In this document: positions 35,101 through 47,500 of the stretch, piece after piece
Layout: each line of letters opens with the position of its first letter
Numbering within the stretch: the stretch's first letter is position 1
NCBI RefSeq assembly: GCF_958979055.1
Contig: NC_084891.1
Span: forward strand, 24,513,501 to 24,577,500
Source of the DNA: Alnus glutinosa
Taxonomy: Eukaryota > Streptophyta > Magnoliopsida > Fagales > Betulaceae
Length of the DNA: 64,000 bases
Direction: 5' to 3'
Program-made: the position numbers and the translations under genes
Notes under the pieces: generated by a model
Seen by the model: the letters and a program-made list of their open reading frames with translations, nothing else
The model's database searches: none
What the model was told of the DNA's origin: nothing

Positions 35101-38100
35101 CATTTTGCATCCGATGTCCAGGTGAACTTGTTTTACCTTTAGTTTCCAATTGTTATAGAAGTACAGAAGAAAAAATTCCTGTGGTACCTTGCAAAAACAT
35201 GTGTATCTTAATCTGTTTGAAATTTCCTAGGTTGAGTTGTCGCTCTCCTTTTCTGAAGCTGCACAAGGATGCACAAAGAACCTGTCCTTTGATGCATTTG
35301 TACCCTGTGATTCTTGTCGTAAGTAAACTTATAATTTCTTGGAATCAAATTGTGTGTGAGAGACCTTTGCAGAAAATTCTTCTATTCTAATTGTGTAGAG
35401 TATTCTTATGGTTTCCTTTTAACCCCACCTGCTAATTTAGGAACATTTTTCGCACTTTCAATCGATTGTCTGAGTCCAGTGTCGTGCAGATTGAATGCTT
35501 GCATTTGTGTTATAGCTTACTAAATCTGCCTTACTCCTTTCCCTGGAGACAGAGCTTGGAGGTCTCCTGTAAAATGGGGTTGTTACCAGTCAATCACATG
35601 GTTGTAAATTAAGGACAATAACTGTTCAAGTCAGCATAACCTAATGTTAAATGATTTTGAGATGTAATAGGTTTCAAGCCAATCCATTGACCATATTCAT
35701 CATGATTGGCATAATGGGCTCAAAGTAAACTATCAGATTAACTTTATTTTTGGAGAGGTTTCCCTTTTTCCATGGAAGAGCATTTGGAAGGTGAAGGCTC
35801 CACCTCGTATCGCTTTCTTCGCTTGGATGACAGATTTGGGTAAATTTTTTACGATTGATAACCTTTGGAGGTGGGATCTTACCCTTGTCAATTGATGTTG
35901 TCTTTGTTAGAAGAGCAAGGAGACCGTAAACCATCTTCGGATTTCTTGTGAGTTTACTAGCGAGATATGGCTCCTTGTTCTCACCTTATATGGAGTCTCG
36001 TGGGTCATGCCTAGCAATATTCTAGAGCTACTTCATTGTTGGAAGACGCAAGGGAGGAGACAATCCAAAGAGGCCCTATAGAAAGTCATCCCTACTTTAC
36101 TACTAATGTGGAGCATTTGGAGAGAAAGAAATTGACGTCTTTTTGAAGACCGCAAGTCTAATGTGCTACAACTAAATCCTCCTTCTTGAGTTCTCTTTTA
36201 GATTGGATTGTATCCTTTGTTCCTAATTTCTCTTCCTCTATTCTTGTAGATCTTATTAACTTTTTAGATTTTCGGCTCCATTAGGGTGGTTGCTTCTCTA
36301 GTATACTTTTTGTTTATGTGAGCTTTTCTTCTTCTTCAACAAATTCTTATTCATAAAAAACTTTATTTTTGGTCAATACCCCTATTGTCTTTGGTTTTTA
36401 AGGAAAAACCAATTATTACAAGTTTTTATTGCAACTTCTTGAACCCGTTGTAAACAGCTGGATTTATAAATTGTCGCTCTGTTTTGATTAAGATGTTTCA
36501 AGTAAAGCGGGATTCGATCTAAATTCATACCCTTTGTATAAACTAATAATTTTCCTGGCATAAATGATTGAGTTGGTCTTGTCCTTTTGTCTATCTCATG
36601 ATGCAGATGGGCATGGCCATCCACTTGATGCCAAGTCAAAAGTTTGTCCAACTTGTGGAGGTGTAGGGAGAGTAAGTGCTTTCAAGATCTACACTGATGT
36701 TGTTTAGTGGATAAATCCTTCTGAAAGGACTCACTTTATATTTGGCTGTCATTTTGGAAGTGTGACAGGTTATTGGTTTTACTGTTTCTTTTGTTTCTAA
36801 TACATCTAAATCATAAAAACCAGGTTACAATTCCTCCATTTACATCAAGGTGTGGCGCTTGTAAAGGGTCTGGCCGAATCATTGAGGTCGGACGTGAGTT
36901 CCAGTGAATTAGCTTTGTTGAGCTTGATCTCTTGATTTAAGTAAAAGATATGTTATTTATTTATTGTTTTTCATCTGGTGCAGGAACACTGTATGTCATG
37001 TAGAGGATCAGGGGTGGTTGAAGGCACCAAGGAGGTTAAAGTTACAATTCCAGCAGGTTGGTCTTAGACACTTCTCTTTGATGAAATCACCTAAAAGATG
37101 TAGCTGGGGTAGACTAAGGGTGTGGTAAGTCCTATGTATAATTGTTAGCAAACAGAAGGTGGAAAAAAAAGAGAGGGACAGCCAAAGGATTGTCACGTAT
37201 TTTTGTCATTTGGTAATAATCTGAAACATACTTTTTTGAGGTTAGCCTACAATATATTGTCCTGGCATGTCTGCATGCTTACGACATTTTTTTTTTCAAT
37301 TGGGATAATCGTTTTGAGAGGTTATATGTCATTAAGTTGTTTGGTGAAGATTTTTTTTATTGGGTTTTACTATGTATTACATTTCTCATTGATTGAGTTC
37401 TCTATGACAAGGACAGGCATTAGTTCTGTGTTCAACATGAATGCAAGATGTACCTAAGACCAACTTTTGAAAAATTGAAGAGTGATTTGATTGTTGAAAG
37501 GGACAGGAATTACATTTGAAATTGAATACGAAGTGCCTTACAGGATGACAAAGTAGGGAAAATATCATTTTTTTTTTAACTTCCCTTTTGTTTATTTGAT
37601 CTTTTTCTATTGACAGAGCACCCTTATATAGAGATCTAAGAGCACTCACAATGGACTCTTCATATTTAGTTTTTCTCTACATTTTTAACAAAAACCACAA
37701 AAAATGCCCAAATAACAGATTCTTTAGCAAATATTAAACTTAACATTTGTCAGATTTTCTCTTTAGATTTAAAGAGCCAAAAAGACAATGTTATAATTTT
37801 CTTAATAATGCTCTTTGCAAACCGTGCCAATGTTCTTCCTTTTTTCTAATAAATAAAAATTGCTCCATATGACAATGTTACTATGAATGATTAAAAAATA
37901 GTATTTGTTTAAAGTAGAGAAACATTTAGAGAGTTTGTTGTTTGATGGTTTAAAAATGTGACTAGCTTAAACCCTTAAAGTAGATTTTGAGAGTTAAATT
38001 TAAAGAAATTATGAAGAGGCCATTGTGAATGCTCTTAGTGCTAGAAGTTTATCTATGAAGAGGCCATTGTGAATGCTCTTAGTGCTAGAAGTTTATCTAT

Positions 38101-38547
38101 TTATCTATTTATCTTATCATTGTTTATTGTTTTTTAAATGGATAAGGTGTGGATACTGGAGATACAATTCGTGTACCAGGAGCTGGTAGTGGGGGACGAG
38201 GAAGTCAACCTGGCAGCTTATTCATTAAACTAAAGGCACAGTTCTACGTATTCATTGTATCACCTTACTTTTGGTTTTGGATTGATTGCTTGAGTGTTGA
38301 AGATTGTGCGATTGCAACTTCTTATCTGTCTCTATCATAGTAAATTGGTGAAAGTTAATTACTTGAGGTTTCTAGGTTGTGGGGGTGGTGGGAGACGGTG
38401 TAATTTTTTGTCTATTAAAAAAAACAAAAAAACCAAAAAAAAAATGTAGTAAAAAGAAAAAAAAAAAGAAGAAAAAAATAGAGAAAAAAAAATTGCATGA
38501 TCTATGCCTTAGTTTTTACAGTTGGGTAGTCCTAACCGTCATTCATA

Positions 38548-38578
<31 letters not shown>

Positions 38579-41500
38579 TTTTGGATAAGTAATCGAAGTT
38601 TTATTAAAAAGCACAAAGACGCAACTCAGGTACACAAAAAGTATATAAGAGAAACATCTAACTAGAAAGATAAAAATGGTCAAGAAAATAAAGAAAACCA
38701 AGCAAGTTAAGAAAGTCTAAAGCACCTGCCCAGTGGTAACGGGTATTGAAAAAGAAACACTTTAGACCCGCCACTATCTTCTCGCGGTCTTCAAAACTCC
38801 TATAATTTATTACCCTCCAAATACATCACAAAAGGCAAGACGGTACCATCTTCCATGCTGCTGCACTATGGGGACTGCCACTCAACCCTCTCTAACAGAT
38901 GAAAAGGTCAACAACTCTTCTAGACATAACTCAGGCTAGCCCAACACGACTAAGGATAGGCACTAACAATCTCACAGTGGAGAAAAAGATGATCCCCAGA
39001 CTTCCCACACCTCTTACGCATACAGCATCAATCCACCATAATAACATGCTGCCCGTCATTCATATTATATGAGCAAAGCCCTTGGATCTCTCTACAGATA
39101 ATAACTAAACAATGTACATATATTGCACCTCCTAATTTGTTCAGCATTTTCTATTGAATCTTTTTACCATTATGCATAAAGTGAATCTTTTTACCTCCTA
39201 ATCTGTTAGATAGGTAATTTCCTGCATTGTTAGTTTGGTTGCTGGTTGGGTTTTCCCATCTTGCGTTAGAGTTCTTTTGTTTCCCCTGCTGGTGGGATTT
39301 GGCTCTTTAGCCTTGTTTGCTGTAAGCTGGGGGTCGGTTTTACTGGCTTCCCATTTGTATATCTTTTTTTGGTTAATGTTATTACTCATCCAAAAAAAAA
39401 AGCTTCCTTCCTGTTTGAAGTAAAGCATGTTACAAATTAAGCCACTGAACAAGTGAACTTCAAAAGAACTATGATCAGAACTTGGATATGATGATTTTCT
39501 TGTTTCTTTATGCTAACTATTTGGTCAGCGATGCCAGAGGAAAATATATTGGGAACATAAGTAAACTATGAAATTTTGTTGAAAAGTTTCTTATAGTAAG
39601 AGTAATAGAATAGACTTGATTTACTATAGTGAAAAATCCTGTAGATCTTTTGGTGTCTGAATGATTCAATATCTGATCTATCCAGGTCTTAGAATAATAT
39701 CGATATGAATTTCTTTCACTATGGAGCATTTATCATTATTTGTTCTGTATACACCATTCAATTCTTATACAAGTCCTTCTGAGCTCCGTCAAGTGGAATA
39801 TCGATCGGTGTGAAAAAAAGAAGATTTTCTTGTTGTAATTTTTTTTTTTCAACCTGGTATAGGGAACAAATGAACAATGATTATCTAGTAGAGAATGTAT
39901 TGTTAAGTTTCATCAACTAAGGCTTGCTAGACATCCTTTGATTTTATATTTTGCAAATTATGCTCACCTACCGTAGAGCAACTAAAACCAACAACTCAAA
40001 TTTTTGCCATATCCAATAATTGGATATTTTTGGGTTGACAATGGTTAAATTCTTTCAAAGATTATAATAATGTATTGTTAAGTTTCATTTTTCTTTGTTG
40101 CATTGTGAAATCGGAATAGCTTTATTACTCTTAACCAGAAAAGTACAGAAGTTCCTTCAGATAAAAAGTTTTAAAACTCATTTGTAATAATTCCTCGCCT
40201 TTTATGAAAAATTAAAGGAAAAGTCCACCTTTATTTGCAATGTTCCCTGTGCATCTTTATTTGGAAGTGAGTTTTTTTCGTGAATTCTTCAGTACAAGTC
40301 CAGTTAATACTTGTTTTGATTTTATTTGTAAAATTTTTGAAAAATATATCTTGTTTTTCACTTTTAGCAGCAGGCTCCCTTCCCATTCTTTCCTATAGAT
40401 TGACTTTTTACGTTATTAATATGCATAGAGGACTTTATTAATCATTGTCATGAACTTTATCAGCAGTAATATGCTAGCTTTGAAGTGTAAAAAATTTTCT
40501 TGAAAATTTGTTTCCTTGGACTGGCTGTATACACCTGTTTGAAGCATAGAATGTGAATTTACTTGAACTTGATCAAAGGAAGGCTGGTTTGTTAAATGGC
40601 TTGTTTCTGTAGAATGAAATACTATTTGTTGGTTAGCAATGATTTTTTTGGTTTCCCTATTCCTTCTGAACTTTATGGTGATTTGGTGAATTAGGTTGCT
40701 GAAGATCGTGTCTTTTCTAGAGAGGGTGCAGACGTTTATGTGGATGCTAACATTAGCTTTACGCAAGTGAGCAGTGAATCCTTACTTAAATACTTGTCAC
40801 ACTTGTCTGGTTTGTTTTTGACAAAATACTCTATTTTTGCCACTTTCAAGATTTGCACCAGCTTCTTCGTGGCTTTTGTTTGTTTGTTTATTTTTGATAA
40901 GTAAAAAAAATTAAACAAACAAACAAACAAAGGCCACGAAGCTGGTGCAAACTGTACTTTTATGGCTAAACTATATTTTTTATCCTTGAAATACATTTTT
41001 TTTTTCCTAAGCGATCCTTGAAATATAGGTTAAAAATCCGGTCCCTAAATTTTCAAATGTTTTGATTTCATATGTGAACTTCTTAACTGCAGGGAACATA
41101 GTCTTTTCATCCAAATTCGTGACTATGCTGTCACAAAGATTGATAGAGTGGCTCGTTTCAAAGCTTCTCACAATCAACTTTATGACGACAGCATTAGTTT
41201 TATGAATGAAGGATTGAAGTACTCATAATTAAGAATTTCTGTGATGAAAAATCTTTAAAGTTTTAGGGACTAAGTTGGAACCTCCCGAATGTTTTAGGGA
41301 TTAAAAATATAGCTTGGCCTACATTTATATGGGCGCATTTGGGGGGGGGGGGGGGGTGTTGTTGAGGAGCCTATCAGATTTAGCTTCGAAATATTGCATT
41401 TAAAAATGTAAACACTATCGGATATTACACGTTATTTGCATGATATTTTGTCTTTCCACATACGAAACTAATGTAGTTTTATTAATTAAAGTGGGTTTTG

Positions 41501-44500
41501 AACATTTTTACAGGCTATTCTTGGTGGCATGGTTGATGTGCCAACTGTATCAGGGAAGATGCAACTAAAAGTAATACTTTTCTCTTTTTTATATATATAT
41601 TTTTATTTCTTGTTTAACATAATGCTTTCCATTCCATTTTCTAAGGAAACTGCTTGACTTTTTTATACAGTGTAATGACTTATGGGATCTGTTGAAATAT
41701 GGCTTAACTTGTATTTATAAAGAGACACAGTGAAGGCATGCCCAATCAAGAAAAGGTGTTATAGTTTAGAAAATTGGGCAAAGGTATAGAGAGAAAGAGT
41801 GCATAAGAAAATATGTATTTTGTTTTTCAGTCACTCACTGACATCAACAGATCAATGTTGTCAGACAAAATGAGGTCGGAAATTGCTAAAATAGTGGGCA
41901 AACCTTTTTGTATGAACATGTCATGGGTCGTAGATATGATGTGATCTACCATGTAGCGAGGTTTGGCAGAACTGAATGTAGATAAGGCAGTAAGAAAGTC
42001 ATGCAACACTAGAATATCCAGTGCTTAACTTCCCCAAAGAAAAAATAAAGAGATGGAAGATATTTCTTCTGCTTTATACTAATAGTTTTGTGTTATCTAT
42101 CTTAAGACCGATATTTTTGAAAGTCTTTGCCACAGTAAGTTCCAACCTTTTTATCGAAGAAAAATGATATTTTTTTTCTTTTAAAAAAAGGCCATGTCAT
42201 GCTGGTGGTTTAAATGCATGGCCTTGTTTGAAATTACAATTTTTAGAAATGTGGCAGCTCTGTTTGACATTGAATTTTTCATGCATTTCAATTATGGCCT
42301 TCTCAGATACCGAAAGGAGTTCAGCCGGGACAACTTCTGGTACTAAGGGGCAAAGGTATATTGGTTTTCCTCTTCTTATTGTTCTTTCAAGCTCTTGGTA
42401 TTTTTACCTTCGAAATATGCTTACACCCGAACTTTGCTGCAGGACTGCCAAAGCATGGTTTTCTTGTAACCCATGGAGATCAGTATGTGCGCTTCCGTGT
42501 CAACTTTCCCACGTAGGCCTCTTACTCTTGTTTTATAACTTTCGCTAAAATATGTTGACGTTGCCTTTTTGATTGTCTCTACGTTTATATTGTTGGCAAT
42601 AAGCTTCCGTGTTAACTTCCACACGCAGGCTTCTTACTCTTAATTGTTTTATAAGTTTAGCTATAATATGTTGACATTGCCTTTTTGATTGTCTCTATAT
42701 TTAAATTGTTGGCAATAATTTTTTCAAGAGCTTATACCCACAGACCAATGTTAAACTTAATGTATGTCTAGGGAGTGTGGCAATCGTTATCTCTGGAGCA
42801 TTTAAAATGTGTGTGTTTATTATGTTTTTCCTTTTCTGTAATCTGTTTCTGTTTCTGGCCCGTAATTTGAGTGATAATTCCATTTTTGCTTCGTTGATTT
42901 TGTATGAGTGGCGTATCATGGCATTTTTGAAACTGTTGTCATGTAAGAATAAACTTTTTTTTTTTTTTTTTGATAAGTAAACTTACTGGTCAATAGAGTT
43001 CAAAGTTTGAACTTTTATATAATCAGGGGGCTCGGTAGCCATAGAGCCTACATAGATCAAACAGTTGAAGTGATCCTAGAAAACTTGGGTCCCAACTGGT
43101 TTTTCAATAAAAGTCATCTCTCAGTTGGAACAGATATCTCCTGGAAAATGGAGCCCAGCAGAGATAAGACAGTTATGGAATTGCCTTTTTGTATACATGC
43201 AATTACAAATTATAGCATTGATTTTTCAGGAACTGGCATTTTTTTATAACATTTTTTTTATCAAGTTCCTGGTAGTTCAAATAAAATTTGAGTTATATGG
43301 TATCTTGTGACACTGGTAACTTCAAACAATAATTCCTATGTTTCTGACTGTTCATTAGAAGACATTCTTTTGGCCATTAAGAATTTTTTTTCCTCTTGGT
43401 TGCTTCCAAGTTCATCTTATTATTGTATGTACTTCCATTCATTGGGTAAGGAAACCTGGTAAGATCATTTAGTTTCACATACTGCCATATAGAGGGAGAA
43501 ATTAAAGGTAAATCAGAATGGCGATGCATGATTGCTTATGAGGAAGATAAGCCAGTTTTGAGGGCCACAGTACCTCATAATGATGAAGTTTATTTGATGT
43601 TTCTTTGAGTTTTGAAATTCTTTGACTTCTAAAGGAACTGTTTTGCTTATGAACAGCTTGACCTTGTTCATGTTATAGCTTACTTATTTGTTTAGAAGTA
43701 TTAATTGATCTTGAGATTTGTCGTTCACCTAATGGGTTTGATATCTCTCATCTTTTGTTTGCGGATGACACCTTGATTTTCTGTGGGCAAACCCAGATCA
43801 CCTCCGTCATTTGCGTTGCTTGTTCTTACGTTTTGAAGTTGTTTTGGGCTTGAAAATCAATTTGGCTAAGTCATAATTGGTTCCTGTAAGTTTGATCAAT
43901 AACATAGAAGGTTTGGCTAGAATCTTGGGTTGCATGGTATCGTCTTTGCCTATGAAGTACCTTGGTCTTCCTTTGGGTTCTTCTTTTAAAGCCAAACCTA
44001 TTTGGAATAGCATTATTGAGAAGGTTAAGCATTGTTTGGCTGGCTGGAAACAGTTGTACATGTCTAAAGGGGGTAGCATTACTTTAATCAACAACACTTT
44101 GTTTAACTTGCCCACCTATTTCTTGTCATTGTTCCCCCTCCCAGCTAGCGTTGCCAATCGAATTGAGAAGCTACAATGGGATTTCTTGTGGGGAGGTATG
44201 GGTGAAGAGGTCAGATTCCATCTAGTAAGTTGGCCCAAGGTATGTTATCTGTGATCTCTGAATGAGGTTTGGGAGTTTGGAATTTGCTCTTGTTCAACCG
44301 AGCCCTTCTAGGGAGGTGGCTATGATGTTATGCCTATGAGAGATAGGCTTTTTGGAGAAAGGTAGTGGACGTGAAATATAGCAGTTAGTGGGTTGGGTGG
44401 TGCTTTAATGAAGTTTTTGGGTCTTATGGAGTGGGTCTTTGGAAATTCATTAGGAAGGGGTGGGAGGAGTTTTCTAGATGTTCTAGTTTCAAGGCCGGTG

Positions 44501-47500
44501 ATGGTTCTAAGATTAGTTTTTAGCATAATGTGTGGTGTGGAGAACAGCTCCTTAAGGCATCGTTTATGGAGTTGTATATCATTTATTGCCTTAGGGATGC
44601 TTCTGTGGCCCATCATCTTCAGTTTTCTAAAGTCGAATGGCATTCCTTAGTGGAATGTTAATTTTGTTAGAACGACGCATGATTGGGAGCTGGAATTCTT
44701 TTCCTTGTTCTTCGATCAATTGTATTCCATTAAGCTGGAACAAGATGGTGTTGACAAGCTTTGCTGGAACTCCTCTAAGAAAAGGTTTGATGTAAAATCG
44801 TTCTGTAATGTCTTAATCATCCATGGTAGTAACCCCTTCCTTTGGAGGTGTATTTGGTGGAGCATGGCCCTATTGAGAGTGGCTTTCTTTGCTTGGTTTG
44901 CCGCTTTAGGTAAGATCCTCACAGTGGACAACTTAAAAAAGCGGAACATCGTTGTAGTAGATTGGTGCTGCATGTGTAAGAAGAGTGGGGTTAACCGCTG
45001 ACCACCTCTTCCTCCATTGCGAGATAGTTAGTGCCTTATGGTACTCTATTTCCGACAAAGCTGGAGTATTACCTGATCCGTGTGGATGAGGTGCTTTACA
45101 TGGGTTTGAGGTTTAGCTAAAAGGGATGGGTACATGAAGTGGCCCTACCTTGGAGGGGTTCCACGTCATAAAAAAGAAAAGAGGAAATGGTACTCTATTT
45201 TGGTCTTTTCGACTTAACGTGGGTCATCCATTGTCGGATGAGAGATTTACTCGCTTGTTGTAGAAGGAAGATTGGTAATTCTCAAAGTGAAGCTTTGTGG
45301 AAAACAATCTCGCTCTATTTGATGTGGTGTATTTGACGAGAAATAAATGACTGGAGCTTTGATGACAATGAGAGGATGGTGGCGGAGCTATAGGCCTCGT
45401 TTTCCATACCCTTTTTTAATGGATGGTTGCTTATGATTGTTTGTACATTTCTTGTCTTCATGACTTTTTTTGTCTCTTTTCTTTTTCTCTTTAAGAGTTT
45501 CTCTTGTATGCTTCATGTGTCATTGGGTGCACCATTTGGTTTTTATTGCAATATTTTTACTTATAAAATTAAAAAAAAAAAATAAGGATTTGTGATTGTT
45601 TGCTAAAAGTCAGTCAACCCTGAGCAGTAGTAGGCTTGGATTGATATTCAACTTTGTAATAATTGGACCAAGAAAAGCACGATCCTGCCTCATGAAAATG
45701 AAAATTTTATCACAGAAGTTGTCATCATTTTTAATGTTTTTTCCTTACCTTATTCGTTCACCTAATGGTCTGTGAGAGTGGCCTTAGTCAAATCTCATGA
45801 CTATGTAAGATTGTCCAGTAACAAAAAGGAAACAAATGTTATTGATTCACCTGATCTTACTCCTGTGGTTAGTTTCTTAAGGGGACTAACTAAGTTGCAA
45901 AGCCATAAATTGTGCTGATATCTGTTCAGGCCTGATCTAGATGGTATAAGACGAGTGAGAATGAGATTGGTCAAACAAGACCCAAGTCCAACCAGAACAA
46001 CTTCTGCTGTATTTTCTAGCAAGGCTCACTTTTGTCATGCCATCTACCTTTTTTCTTCATTACTTTTATCTTATTTGTCGGTGGGGCTAGGTTCCAATCA
46101 GAGCTATTGGAGCATACACATCTAAAAATTTGTTTCCATTGGGGTTTACTGACATTGTGTGGATGGCTGGATCCTAATCATTTGCATTTGTTAATGTCCA
46201 TATGAATAATATCACCCATTTATTGGAGAAAAGTACATAAGGGGCTCTTTTTTTTTCAAATGCTGAAATTGTGTTTTATATTATCGCCCATTTCAATTAC
46301 TTTTCACAAAAGAAATTGTGTTTTATATTCGCCATTCTATACTGGAGAAATGTTATCAAACTTGTTTCCTCCCTTCCCCCCTACAATTACTCTTTATAGT
46401 TTTGGAGCTAGTTTTTCCTTTGCACTGGGCTGAATTAACTCGATTGTTTTCTGTTCTATTCTATTTCTTAGTGCAATAAATGAACGCCAACGTGCAATTC
46501 TAGAAGAATTCGCGAAGGAGGAAATAAATTGTGCAAACGGTAACTCAGCTGAAGGAAACTGGTGAGTGTTTTATTTGTAGTACCCATCATGACGATATGA
46601 AATTGAATGTGTTAGTACCCAATTCTATTGTAAACAGTAACTCTTCCAAGCCAACGTATGAATATTGTGTGCATGAACCACCATTGTAGTTTTCTTACAT
46701 CGCATACTGTAAAATTTTTTTGATAAGTAATTTAAAATTCAATAAAAAAGCGCAGAGGGGCGCAACCCTAATACACGGGAAGTATACAAGAGAGCCCCTA
46801 AACAGGAGGAACAACTAATAAATTAAGAAAGTCTACAAAAGTAGAAACACCTAGGTGGCAAAGATGGGGAGCTATCCATAGATATAACGTGTTAAGAAGA
46901 CGCTTCCTTAAAACCACCATTACCGTCTCGACATCTTCAAAAAGCCTCGCATTCCGCTCCCTCCAAATGCTCCACAAAACACAGTGAGGAACTAAACGCC
47001 AAACATTTTTTGCTAGGCCATGCCCTCGAAAAGCACCCCAAGTAGTCAACAAACCCATCACCGATTGTGGCATGACCCATTCAACTCCAAACAAAGAAAA
47101 CACAAAACTCCAAAGCTCACGGGCGGTGTCGCAATGAAGTAACAGATGATCAATAGACTCCCCCTTCTTTTTACACATACAACACCACTCAATAACCACA
47201 ATATTCCTCTTTCGTAGATTGTCATGAGTCAAAATTTTTCCTAAAGCTGCAGTCCATACAAAGAACGCCACCCTTGTCGGAGCCTTAGCACACCATATCT
47301 TCTTCCACGGGAATGATGGACCTTCTTTCCGACTAAGTGCTTCATAATATGACCTTACTTCAAAATAGCTCCTTGAAGAGAGGTTCCAAACTAACTTGTC
47401 ACCCTCTCCTTGTCGAATCGGAGTGGAGTACAACCGCTCGAAGAAAGAGAGCACCATCTCCAACTCCCAGTCCTGTAATTGCCGCGTAAAGAGAACATTC

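Noticed and set aside
35674-35934. 86-codon minus-strand frame in ATJ1 intron 9
   Set aside because: It is the antisense shadow of the LINE zf-RVT fragment on the plus strand, which has its own target duplication.
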